Source: Flavihumibacter fluvii
GTDB lineage: Bacteria; Bacteroidota; Bacteroidia; Chitinophagales; Chitinophagaceae
Direction: 5' to 3'
Length of the DNA: 64,000 bases
Assembly: GCF_018595675.2 (NCBI RefSeq)
Contig: NZ_CP092333.1
Coordinates: forward strand, 4,364,001-4,428,000
The notes under the pieces are model-generated. The model made no database searches. It was given only the letters and a program-made list of their open reading frames with translations, and was not told the origin of the DNA. The stretch's first letter is position 1, and each line of letters begins with the position of its first letter. Position numbers and translations under genes: made by a program. Below are positions 40,281 through 48,560 of the stretch, piece by piece.

Positions 40281-41528
40281 ATGTCTTTTGTTGCCGTGAA
40301 TAAGCGCTTCTTTGGTGTATTGGCCCTGATTGGCGCTGCGATGTTTTTATTTTCCACCTGTGTGAGCAGGCAGGCTGAAGAAATTGATCCGGTGATCATC
40401 CTGCCGGATAGCAACCGCCTGGTGGGATCCAAATCCTGCCAATCCTGCCACGCAGATATTTACCGGAATTTTTTAGCCACCGCACATAATAAAACATCCA
40501 AACCCGGACTCAAAAAATACATCCTCGGCAGTTTTGAAAAAGACAAGAGCACCTATGTGTTCAATGCCACGGATGGCGTGATAATGGCTGAAAACGACAG
40601 CGGGCTTTACCAGGCTAATTTCATCAACAGGAAGCTGGACAAGGCTTATAAGTTCGACATTGTGATTGGTTCCGGAGCACGCGGACAATCTTACCTCTAC
40701 TGGTCGGGCAACCGCTTGTTCCAGTTACCCATTTCCTATTTTACCCAAACTGATTCCTGGTCCAATAGTCCGGGTTACCCCGAAGACTTTGCGATGTTCA
40801 GTCGTGGTATCCCCAGTGAATGTATGGGCTGCCATAGCTCGTACATTAAAGACATTTCCGATCCTGCAAAAAAATACGACGAATTCGACCGCAACCAGAT
40901 CGTTTACGGCATCAACTGTGAGAAATGCCACGGTGCGGGCGGGAAGCACGTGGACTTCCATACCCAAAACCCGGCAGAAAAGCAGGCGAAATTCATCGTG
41001 AATGCAGCAAAACTCAGCCAGCGGCAACAATTGGATGCCTGTGGGGTTTGCCATTCCGGGATTAACAATGAAATGACCCTGCCCCTGGGTTTCCACACAG
41101 GCGATACCATCTACCACCAGCCGGAAATTGCATCAGACTCCATTGTAAAGCCTGATGTGCATGGCAACCAATATGGCCTCCTGGTCAAAAGCAAATGTTT
41201 CCGGGTGAGTGGCACCATCACCTGTTCTACCTGCCACAATGCCCATAACCAGGAGCGGGGGAACCTTGCCCTTTTTTCACAACGCTGCATGAGTTGCCAT
41301 ACGCCCGAAAAAGGACATTTCTGTACCATGGCCCCCGAAGCCGGAAAAGAAAACCTCGTCAGTAATTGTATCGATTGCCATATGCCCACCAGGGAATCGA
41401 AGTTCCTGAATGTGAAAGTATATGGTGAGGCCAAACATAAACCCGCGGTATTGCGTACGCACCAGATCGCCATCTATCCCGAAGACGCCAAAAAAATGCA
41501 GCAGTTCATGAAGGCTGCTAAGAAATAA
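40281..41528 (+). CDS. Multiheme c-type cytochrome, seven CxxCH motifs
   Basis: An exported electron-transfer protein of about 415 residues with seven c-type heme sites: CQSCH, CMGCH, CEKCH, CGVCH, CSTCH, CMSCH and CIDCH, in that order. A hydrophobic N-terminus (FFGVLALIGAAMFLF) ends in STCVS, a possible lipobox, so it may be anchored on the periplasmic or outer face. An upstream ATG at 40254 would add nine residues. Spacing resembles cytochrome c554/NrfB-like relatives, but I assign no substrate. It ends 53 bp before nuoA, in the same direction. It could carry quinone-derived or external electrons (inference), or the proximity may be chance. Confidence 0.88.
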   Translation: MSFVAVNKRFFGVLALIGAAMFLFSTCVSRQAEEIDPVIILPDSNRLVGSKSCQSCHADIYRNFLATAHNKTSKPGLKKYILGSFEKDKSTYVFNATDGVIMAENDSGLYQANFINRKLDKAYKFDIVIGSGARGQSYLYWSGNRLFQLPISYFTQTDSWSNSPGYPEDFAMFSRGIPSECMGCHSSYIKDISDPAKKYDEFDRNQIVYGINCEKCHGAGGKHVDFHTQNPAEKQAKFIVNAAKLSQRQQLDACGVCHSGINNEMTLPLGFHTGDTIYHQPEIASDSIVKPDVHGNQYGLLVKSKCFRVSGTITCSTCHNAHNQERGNLALFSQRCMSCHTPEKGHFCTMAPEAGKENLVSNCIDCHMPTRESKFLNVKVYGEAKHKPAVLRTHQIAIYPEDAKKMQQFMKAAKK

Positions 41529-41581
41529 AAATTGTATATTTCTGCAATAGTCGGGGGACTACCACCTAATTAATTTTTATT

Positions 41582-41932
41582 ATGGGCTCCGCTTCACTGA
41601 TTGCATTGACCATTGCCGCCATTGTGTTTGCTGCCGGCGGTATACTTACAGCAAGGCTGTTGGTAAAGGGTTCTGATAATCCACAGAAAGGCCAGGCCTA
41701 CGAATGTGGTATCCCTACCGCAGGTTCACCCTGGAACCAGTTCAATATCGGTTATTACCTTTTTGCCCTCATCTTCCTGATTTTTGACGTGGAACTCATT
41801 TTCCTCTACCCATGGGCGGTAGTCGTAAAGAAAATGGGACTGGTTGCTTTAGCAGAGATCATCGTTTTCCTCTATATATTATTCATGGGCTTATTATATG
41901 CCCATAAAAAGGGAGCCCTAAAATGGATGTAA
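41582..41932 (+). CDS. nuoA: NADH-quinone oxidoreductase subunit A
   Basis: NuoA is a small membrane subunit of respiratory complex I that sits at the junction of arm and membrane near the quinone site. The 116-residue protein has three hydrophobic helices. The loop between helices 1 and 2 contains the conserved [20 protein letters not shown], and helix 2 contains [11 protein letters not shown]. These are intact. It is the first gene of the eleven-gene operon, and its end overlaps nuoB by 10 nt. The 53-bp upstream gap holds TATATTTC at about 41536-41543, which could be the -7 part of the operon promoter (weak). Confidence 0.95.
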   Translation: MGSASLIALTIAAIVFAAGGILTARLLVKGSDNPQKGQAYECGIPTAGSPWNQFNIGYYLFALIFLIFDVELIFLYPWAVVVKKMGLVALAEIIVFLYILFMGLLYAHKKGALKWM

Positions 41933-42474
41933 GAGAAGAGATCCGTGAAAAAACGAAGGACTTCCCCGGGGAAGTACACCCGGTGCCTGGCGGTGGCATC
42001 ATGCTCAGCAGTTTTGATGATATCGTGAACTGGGCGAGGTCCAACTCCTTATGGCCACTGACCTTTGCCACCAGTTGCTGTGGCATTGAAATGATGTCGG
42101 TGGCTTCGTCCAAATATGATTTTTCCCGGTTCGGGTTTGAAGTGGCCCGCGCCACACCCCGGCAGGCCGATGTGATCATTATTGCCGGTACCATCGTCAA
42201 CAAGATGGCGCCGGTGCTGAAGCGGCTCTATGACCAGATGGCCGATCCGAAATATGTGATCGCCATGGGTGCCTGTGCCATCAGCGGCGGGCCCTTCTTC
42301 TATAATACGTATTCTGTGGTGAAAGGTGCCGACCATATCATCCCGGTGGATGTATATATCCCGGGCTGTCCGCCAAGGCCGGAGGCGCTTTTACACGCGC
42401 TGATCGCCTTACAGGAAAAGATCAAGAGCGGCCTCACCCGGGACCAGATCCGCGGAGAAAAACCCCAGCCATGA
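41923..42474 (+). CDS. nuoB: NADH-quinone oxidoreductase subunit B
   Basis: NuoB carries the N2 [4Fe-4S] cluster, the last carrier before quinone. The 183-residue protein shows the ligands: tandem Cys in [13 protein letters not shown], then [12 protein letters not shown] and [14 protein letters not shown]. The spacing is that of the family. It overlaps nuoA by 10 nt and nuoC by 4 nt. The N-terminal 30 residues ([20 protein letters not shown]) are a Bacteroidota-type extension before the core. Confidence 0.96.
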   Translation: MDVREEIREKTKDFPGEVHPVPGGGIMLSSFDDIVNWARSNSLWPLTFATSCCGIEMMSVASSKYDFSRFGFEVARATPRQADVIIIAGTIVNKMAPVLKRLYDQMADPKYVIAMGACAISGGPFFYNTYSVVKGADHIIPVDVYIPGCPPRPEALLHALIALQEKIKSGLTRDQIRGEKPQP

Positions 42475-42923
42475 CACCGGAAATTTTCAAGGAATATATC
42501 GCCCAGGTCCTGCCCACCGCTACATTCGATGAAAGCGGTGAATGGCTGAATGTGCTGATCGCTCCTGCGGACTGGAAACCTTTTGCCCAAACCCTCAGGC
42601 AGTCGGAGCATAATTTTAATTACCTGTTCTGCCTCACCTGCATCGATTGGAAAACGCACCTTACCATGGTGTACCATCTATCGTCTACTGGTCACCGCCA
42701 GACGATAGTAGTGAAAGCCAATCTCGATCCTGCCAATCCGGAAATCGATACCGTATCGGATATCTGGCGCACAGCCGAATTCCATGAACGCGAAGTATAT
42801 GACCTGTTTGGTGTGAAGTTCAGGGGGCATCCGGACCTCCGGCGGCTGATCCTGACCGATGATTTTGTAGGCTACCCCTTGCGAAAAGATTTTGAAGACC
42901 CGGTAAATATGATCAAACTGTAA
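42471..42923 (+). CDS. nuoC: NADH-quinone oxidoreductase subunit C
   Basis: NuoC is the 30-kDa-type soluble subunit that clamps NuoD and NuoB in the connecting arm. The 150-residue protein ends with the family signature [20 protein letters not shown] and [16 protein letters not shown]. It is separate from NuoD, unlike the fused NuoCD of enterobacteria. It starts 4 nt inside nuoB and ends 4 nt before nuoD, consistent with one transcript and coupled translation. Confidence 0.96.
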   Translation: MTPEIFKEYIAQVLPTATFDESGEWLNVLIAPADWKPFAQTLRQSEHNFNYLFCLTCIDWKTHLTMVYHLSSTGHRQTIVVKANLDPANPEIDTVSDIWRTAEFHEREVYDLFGVKFRGHPDLRRLILTDDFVGYPLRKDFEDPVNMIKL

Positions 42924-42927
42924 TAGC

Positions 42928-44082
42928 ATGTACACCGAAACACAGATCATATCAACCACTACCGGCAATTCAGTATCGGATGCCCTCGACGGAACCGGGG
43001 AACTCATGATCAATGTAGGCCCGCAACACCCTGCTACGCATGGTGTATTGCACCTGGTGATCACACTGAACGGGGAGACCATCAAAAAAATTGAGCCACA
43101 CCTTGGTTATATCCACCGCTCCATAGAGAAAATGTGCGAGAGCCTCAGTTACCGCCAATTCATTTATGTCACTAGCAGGATGGATTACCTGTCTTCGCAT
43201 ATCAATAACCACGCATGCGCCCTAACTGTAGAAAAAGGCCTGCAACTTGAAGTGCCCCCGCGGGCCCAGGTCATCAGGGTATTGATGGATGAACTCACCC
43301 GTATCGCTTCCCATGAACTCTGGTGGGGTGCGATGGCCATGGACCTCGGTGCCTTTACACCTTTCTTCTATGCCTTCCGGGAAAGGGAGACCATCAACGA
43401 CATCATGGAAGAGACCTGCGGCGCCAGGCTGACCATGAATTATATTGGTCCGGGTGGTGTGATGTACGATATCCATCCCAATTTCCAGAAAAGGGTAAAG
43501 AGTTTCATCCAGCTCTTCAAGTCCAAGATCAACGAGTATGATGAACTGGTGACCGGCAATATCATTTTCCAGAACCGCATGAAAAACGTGGGTGTGCTAT
43601 CAAAGGAGGATGCCATCTCCTTCGGCTGTACCGGACCGGTAGCCAGGGGCAGTGGGGTGAATTGTGATATCCGGAAACTCTTCCCGTATGAAATTTACGA
43701 CAAGCTGCAATTTGAGGAGATCACGGAAACAGCCGGTGATTCATTTTCGCGGTACATGGTCCGCATCAGGGAGATGCACCAATCCATCAGCATACTGGAA
43801 CAATTGATCGATAACATTCCTGAAGGAGATTTCCAGGCCAAGACAAAGGCCGTGCTGAAATTACCCAAAGGAGAATTTTATACGCGTGTGGAAACGGCCC
43901 GTGGGGAACTGGGCGTATATATCGTGAGTGAAGGTGGAACCACACCGTACAGGATCAAATTCAGGTCACCTGGATTTTCCAATTTGTCGGCGCTGGACCA
44001 TATGGCCCGGGGCAGTAAACTGGGCGACCTGGTGGCTATGATGGGAACGCTCGACCTGGTGATTCCGGATATAGACCGATAA
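42928..44082 (+). CDS. nuoD: NADH-quinone oxidoreductase subunit D
   Basis: NuoD is the 49-kDa-type subunit, related to the large subunit of [NiFe] hydrogenases, and forms most of the quinone pocket. The 384-residue protein contains NVGPQHPATHGVLHLVITLN (with the quinone-site His), GYIHRSIEKMCES, YVTSRMDYLSSH and GARLTMNYIGPGGVMYDI. The C-terminus EGGTTPYRIKFRSPGFSNLS and DLVIPDIDR is complete. It is followed after only 14 nt by nuoH. In complete complex I operons the genes nuoE, nuoF and nuoG lie here; they are absent. Confidence 0.96.
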   Translation: MYTETQIISTTTGNSVSDALDGTGELMINVGPQHPATHGVLHLVITLNGETIKKIEPHLGYIHRSIEKMCESLSYRQFIYVTSRMDYLSSHINNHACALTVEKGLQLEVPPRAQVIRVLMDELTRIASHELWWGAMAMDLGAFTPFFYAFRERETINDIMEETCGARLTMNYIGPGGVMYDIHPNFQKRVKSFIQLFKSKINEYDELVTGNIIFQNRMKNVGVLSKEDAISFGCTGPVARGSGVNCDIRKLFPYEIYDKLQFEEITETAGDSFSRYMVRIREMHQSISILEQLIDNIPEGDFQAKTKAVLKLPKGEFYTRVETARGELGVYIVSEGGTTPYRIKFRSPGFSNLSALDHMARGSKLGDLVAMMGTLDLVIPDIDR

Positions 44083-44096
44083 AAAAACAACTAACG

Positions 44097-45173
44097 ATGT
44101 TCAGCTTAGAAGGACTGACCAATTCTGTACAACAATGGCTGTCTGCCCATTTCAGTGCAACAGGTGTGCTGCTGGTGGAAAGCCTGATCGTGATCGTATT
44201 GGCCATTACCTTGTTTGCCTTGCTTGGCCTCATCCTGGTGCTGATGGAAAGGAAAGTGGCGGCACATATGCAGATCCGGCTGGGGCCCAACCGCGTGGGA
44301 CCGCAGGGCATGTTCCAGACTGCCGCCGATACGATGAAGCTGCTTATGAAAGAAGGACTCACGCCCGATGGTGCCGATAAGTTTTTATTTAACCTCGCGC
44401 CTTTCGTGGTGATGATCGTGGCCATGTTACTGTTAGCCCCGATCGCTTTCGCAAAAAACTTCCAGATCTGGGATATCAATATCGGGGTGCTCTTTGTTTC
44501 ATCCGTGTCTTCGATTTCCGTTATTGGTATCCTGATGGCCGGGTGGGCCAGTAACAATAAATATTCTTTACTGGGTGCCATGCGCAGCGGCGCCCAGATC
44601 GTGAGTTATGAATTGTCCGCCGGCTTATCGATCATATCCATCGTGGTATTGACCGGAAGCCTGCAACTCTCCGATATTGTAGCCTCGCAACAGAACGGCT
44701 GGTGGTTGTTCAAGGGACATATACCGGCAGTCATTGCATTCGTCATTTTCATCATCGCCGTAACTGCTGAAACAAACCGGGCACCCTTTGATATGGCCGA
44801 AGCGGAATCTGAACTAACGGCGGGTTTTCATACGGAATATTCCGGGATGAAATTCGCGCTGTTCTTCCTGGCCGAGTATATCAATATTTTTATTGTTTGT
44901 GCCATTGGTGCCACGCTCTTCCTGGGTGGCTGGATGCCCCTCCATTTTGGTAACCTGCAGGGCTTTAACCACCTGATGGATTATATTCCTTCTTCTGTAT
45001 GGTTTTTTGGGAAGGTGTTTTTCCTGATCTTTTTGATCATGTGGTTCCGGTGGACCTTCCCCAGGTTAAGGATCGATCAGTTGCTGAACCTGGAGTGGAA
45101 ATATCTTTTGCCGATCAGTATGGTGAATTTATTGGTGATTACGGTGATGGCGATTATGGGCTGGCATTTTTGA
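44097..45173 (+). CDS. nuoH: NADH-quinone oxidoreductase subunit H
   Basis: NuoH forms the membrane part of the quinone tunnel. The 358-residue protein has about eight helices. The signatures LMERKVAAHMQIRLGPNRVG (about 50-69) and ETNRAPFDMAEAESELTAGF (about 223-242) are intact. They give the Glu and Asp residues used in coupling. It directly follows nuoD with no E/F/G genes between. After its stop lies a 125-bp gap with a dispersed repeat, the only sizeable gap within the operon. Confidence 0.96.
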   Translation: MFSLEGLTNSVQQWLSAHFSATGVLLVESLIVIVLAITLFALLGLILVLMERKVAAHMQIRLGPNRVGPQGMFQTAADTMKLLMKEGLTPDGADKFLFNLAPFVVMIVAMLLLAPIAFAKNFQIWDINIGVLFVSSVSSISVIGILMAGWASNNKYSLLGAMRSGAQIVSYELSAGLSIISIVVLTGSLQLSDIVASQQNGWWLFKGHIPAVIAFVIFIIAVTAETNRAPFDMAEAESELTAGFHTEYSGMKFALFFLAEYINIFIVCAIGATLFLGGWMPLHFGNLQGFNHLMDYIPSSVWFFGKVFFLIFLIMWFRWTFPRLRIDQLLNLEWKYLLPISMVNLLVITVMAIMGWHF

Positions 45174-45176
45174 AGG

Positions 45177-45250
45177 GTGAATAGTGAATGGTGAATGGGC
45201 GAGAAAGTTAATAGTGAATAGTGAATGGTGAATGGCTGGTACTATTCACT
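45177..45250. repeat. GTGAATRGTGAATGG dispersed repeat with inverted arms
   Basis: The gap between nuoH and nuoI contains repeated units of GTGAATAGTGAATGGTGAAT type (45177-45197 and 45213-45232). AGTGAATAGT (45213-45222) is an exact inverse of ACTATTCACT (45241-45250), so a hairpin can form within the transcript. TTGACCTA units follow to about 45280. The same motif occurs at 61267-61309, so this is a dispersed repeat family. Confidence 0.7.
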
Positions 45251-45298
45251 TATTGACCTATTGACCTATTGACGACCTATTCACCAAAATAAAAGAGA

Positions 45299-45775
45299 AT
45301 GTTTATAAAAGATTATATAAAGGATGTGTACAACGCGGTGCGGTCATTGTTAACCGGTATGAAGACGACCGGGAAATATTTTATCCGCCCGGGCGAGATC
45401 ATTACCCAGCAATATCCCGAGAACCGCGAACAGCTGCATCTTCCGGAAAGGTTCAAGGGTGAAGTGGTGATGATCCACGATGAAAATAATGAACATGCCT
45501 GTACAGGTTGTACCGCATGCGAACTGGCTTGTCCCAATGCCACCATTAAGATCATCACCAAATTTGATATCACACCAGAAGGCAAAAAGAAAAAGGCGCT
45601 CGACACATTCGTCTACCATTTGGAATTGTGCACACTTTGTAATTTGTGTATTATCGCCTGTCCGACAGATGCCATCAAAATGGCGCAGACTTTTGAGCAC
45701 AGTGTGTATGACCGCAGCCAGCTGACCAAAAAGCTGAACCAGCCCGGATCAAAAATAAAGGAGGGTGTAGAATGA
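45299..45775 (+). CDS. nuoI: NADH-quinone oxidoreductase subunit I
   Basis: NuoI is the 23-kDa-type ferredoxin-like subunit that carries two [4Fe-4S] clusters (N6a and N6b). The 158-residue protein has both CxxCxxCxxxCP blocks, CTGCTACELACP and CTLCNLCIIACP. The N-terminal amphipathic region anchors it at the membrane arm. It lies 125 bp after nuoH across a dispersed repeat and overlaps nuoJ by 4 nt. Without NuoE, F and G in the operon, this subunit would be the entry point for electrons from an unknown donor. Confidence 0.96.
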   Translation: MFIKDYIKDVYNAVRSLLTGMKTTGKYFIRPGEIITQQYPENREQLHLPERFKGEVVMIHDENNEHACTGCTACELACPNATIKIITKFDITPEGKKKKALDTFVYHLELCTLCNLCIIACPTDAIKMAQTFEHSVYDRSQLTKKLNQPGSKIKEGVE

Positions 45776-46305
45776 GTGCAGCCGCCATAACTTTTTACCT
45801 GATCTCCGCCTTTATACTGGGTGCCGGTATTTTGGCCGTCACTACCGAGAAGATCTTTCGTTCCGCTATCTGGTTATTGTTCTCACTGATAGGTATTGCC
45901 GCTTTGTACTTTTGGATGCAGGTCGAATTCATCGCCGCCCTGCAGATCATTGTATATGTTGGCGGCATTGTGGTGCTGATCATCTTTTCCATATTTCTTA
46001 CCCAGGGCTCGGGAAATAAGATGAAGCCCCCCACGGTAAAACGGAATATGTATGCCATCCTCAGCGCAATATTTGGCTGCGCGTTTACCATCAACCTTAT
46101 TCGTGGATATGGTTTCCGGGAAACCGCTACCGGCCCTTTTGAGGTAAAGGTGGCAGATATCGGCGAGCGGATGTTAAGCCTGACAGACTATGGGTATGTA
46201 TTGCCATTTGAACTGGTGAGCATGCTTTTACTGGCCGCCATGATCGGCTGTATCGTGATCGCAATGAAACAACCGGACCCGGTTAAAAAGGAGGAAATAT
46301 CATGA
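45772..46305 (+). CDS. nuoJ: NADH-quinone oxidoreductase subunit J
   Basis: NuoJ is a membrane subunit between the quinone site and the antiporter-like subunits. The 177-residue protein has about five helices. IAALYFWMQVEFIAALQIIV with the following YVGGIVVLIIFSIFL is the family core, including the pi-bulge region near the conserved Tyr. It overlaps nuoI by 4 nt at its start and nuoK by 4 nt at its end (ATGA), so translation is coupled. Confidence 0.93.
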   Translation: MSAAAITFYLISAFILGAGILAVTTEKIFRSAIWLLFSLIGIAALYFWMQVEFIAALQIIVYVGGIVVLIIFSIFLTQGSGNKMKPPTVKRNMYAILSAIFGCAFTINLIRGYGFRETATGPFEVKVADIGERMLSLTDYGYVLPFELVSMLLLAAMIGCIVIAMKQPDPVKKEEIS

Positions 46306-46616
46306 ACGAGATTCCATTGACACATATCCTTTTTGTGAGTACAGCTTTGTTTTTCATTGGCATGTACGGATTGTTCACACGCCGCAACCTCATTACAATG
46401 CTCATGTCTGTTGAGTTGCTGCTGAATAGTGTGAACATCAATTTTGTGGCCTTCAACAAGTATCTCTATCCGCAAAACCTGGAAGGCGTATTTTTTACCA
46501 TGTTTATCATCACCATAGCTGCGGCAGAAGCCGCTGTGGCGATTGCCATCATAATCAACCTGTACCGGAACCACCAGTCCATTGATGTGGAAGATGCCAC
46601 TGACATGAAATATTAA
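46302..46616 (+). CDS. nuoK: NADH-quinone oxidoreductase subunit K
   Basis: NuoK is the MrpC-like proton-pathway subunit. The 104-residue protein has three helices, with the conserved Glu residues in SVELLLNSVNINFVAF (helix 2) and IAAAEAAVAIAIIINLYR (helix 3), both essential for proton translocation in the family. The start MNEIPLTHILFVSTALFFIG is usual. It is 5 nt before nuoL. Confidence 0.95.
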   Translation: MNEIPLTHILFVSTALFFIGMYGLFTRRNLITMLMSVELLLNSVNINFVAFNKYLYPQNLEGVFFTMFIITIAAAEAAVAIAIIINLYRNHQSIDVEDATDMKY

Positions 46617-46621
46617 AGTCT

Positions 46622-48550
46622 ATGTTAAACGTTGCGTATATAGCTGCTATTCCCCTTTTGCCACTGGCCTGTTTTGTGGTGCTGGGCCTCTTTGGCAAAA
46701 AATATTTGCAGGGCGTGGCGGGCATGATGGGTACTTTGTCGCTGGCGATTTCCACCATCCTTTCTTTACTGGTGGCCTACCAGTATTTTTTTGTGTATGG
46801 AAAGGTGGACGGCACCTACCAGCAAATTATCCCGTTGAAATTAACCTGGTTGCAATTCAGTCCGGCTTTATCCATCGACCTCGGAATTTTACTCGATCCT
46901 ATATCTGTAATGATGATCGTGGTAGTGAGTTTTGTTTCCCTGATGGTACACCTTTTTAGTTTGTGGTATATGAAAGGGGAGGAACGGTTTGCGACCTATT
47001 TCGCCTTCCTTTCACTCTTCACTTTCTCGATGCTTGGACTGGTGCTGTCCTCCAACATTTTCCAGATCTATATTTTCTGGGAACTGGTAGGCGTATCCTC
47101 CTTTTTACTCATTGGCTATTATTACAATAAATCATCGGCAGTGGCTGCTGCAAAGAAAGCATTCATTGTTACGCGGTTTGCTGATTTCGGCTTCCTGGTC
47201 GGCATCCTGGTACTGGCCTATTACAGCAATACATTGGATTTTGGCACGCTGATCGCAAGGCTGGCTGATGGCCAGTCCGCCGAATCACAATCGATCCATG
47301 CCGCAAGTTTTATGGGAGTTTCTGCCCTCACCTGGGCACTGGCCTTAGTATTTGCAGGTGGTGCCGGAAAGTCGGCCATGTTCCCCCTGCACATCTGGTT
47401 GCCTGACGCGATGGAAGGCCCAACCCCGGTGTCGGCACTGATCCACGCGGCAACCATGGTGGTGGCCGGAGTTTACCTTGTGGCGCGGCTCTTCCCCTTA
47501 TTCAGTCTCGACCCTGCTGTACTGGCACTGGTCCGTTATACCGGTGTGATTTCCGCCTGTATTGCCGCGATCATTGCCTGCACCCAGACCGATATTAAAA
47601 GGGTGCTGGCCTTTTCCACCATGTCGCAGATCGGCTACATGATGTTTGCGCTGGGACTCTCCCCGGAGGGCGGCGATAATAACCTGGGTTATACGGCTTC
47701 CATGTTCCACCTCTTTACCCATGCTTTCTTCAAATCTTTATTGTTCCTGGGTGCAGGAGCGATCATCCATTTTGTGCACAGCAATGACCTGCGGGATATG
47801 GGCGGACTCCGGAAATTAATGCCACTCACCCATATCAGTTTTTTAATAGCCTGCCTGGCCATTGCCGGTATTCCCCCTTTTGCAGGTTTCTTTAGTAAGG
47901 AAACCTTTTTGATGGCGGTCTATGCATCGAGTAAGCCGCTTTTTATTATAGCCATCCTGGCTAGTGCGCTCACCGCATTTTATATGTTCCGCTTGTATTT
48001 TTCCATATTCTGGAGCAAGGCTGCTGATCAGGGTCACCACCATGGCGAAGGGAACATATGGATGAAGATTCCTTTGGTGGTATTGGCATTATGTTCCCTG
48101 CTGGCCGGGTTCCTGCCTTTTTCCGAATTTGTAACTGCGAGCGGCAAACCCATAGAAACACATATCCACCTGGACTTCTCGGTGGCGCCTGTTTTGGGGT
48201 CCCTCCTGGGAATTGTCCTGGCTGCCTGGCTATATAAAACAGCGAATGAAAAACCCGCTAAACTGGCCGCTTCATTTGGTGGACTCTACCAGGCGGCGTA
48301 TAAAAAATTCTATATCGATGAAGTGTACCTTTTCATCACGAAAAAAATAATTTTTAACCTGGTGGGCAGGCCGGCGGCATGGTTCGACAGGAATATCGTG
48401 GACGGCACGATGAACCTGCTGGCCAATACAACAGCAGGCCTTTCGGCTTTGGTGAAAGGCTGGCAATCCGGCCAGGTGCAGCGATACGCCATGTATTTCT
48501 TTGGTGGCATTCTCGCAATGGGTGTATTATTCATTTACCTGTGGAAATAA
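46622..48550 (+). CDS. nuoL: NADH-quinone oxidoreductase subunit L
   Basis: NuoL is the distal antiporter-like proton-pumping subunit. The 642-residue protein has about 16 helices. Signatures are FQIYIFWELVGVSSFLLIGY with its Glu, GGAGKSAMFPLHIWLPDAME with the key Lys, and FSTMSQIGYMMFALGLSPEG. The long C-terminal lateral helix region after about 540 (AAYKKFYIDEVYLFITKKI) reaches back along the membrane arm. It is complete and lies 10 nt before nuoM. Confidence 0.96.
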   Translation: MLNVAYIAAIPLLPLACFVVLGLFGKKYLQGVAGMMGTLSLAISTILSLLVAYQYFFVYGKVDGTYQQIIPLKLTWLQFSPALSIDLGILLDPISVMMIVVVSFVSLMVHLFSLWYMKGEERFATYFAFLSLFTFSMLGLVLSSNIFQIYIFWELVGVSSFLLIGYYYNKSSAVAAAKKAFIVTRFADFGFLVGILVLAYYSNTLDFGTLIARLADGQSAESQSIHAASFMGVSALTWALALVFAGGAGKSAMFPLHIWLPDAMEGPTPVSALIHAATMVVAGVYLVARLFPLFSLDPAVLALVRYTGVISACIAAIIACTQTDIKRVLAFSTMSQIGYMMFALGLSPEGGDNNLGYTASMFHLFTHAFFKSLLFLGAGAIIHFVHSNDLRDMGGLRKLMPLTHISFLIACLAIAGIPPFAGFFSKETFLMAVYASSKPLFIIAILASALTAFYMFRLYFSIFWSKAADQGHHHGEGNIWMKIPLVVLALCSLLAGFLPFSEFVTASGKPIETHIHLDFSVAPVLGSLLGIVLAAWLYKTANEKPAKLAASFGGLYQAAYKKFYIDEVYLFITKKIIFNLVGRPAAWFDRNIVDGTMNLLANTTAGLSALVKGWQSGQVQRYAMYFFGGILAMGVLFIYLWK

Positions 48551-48560
48551 AAAATTACGC

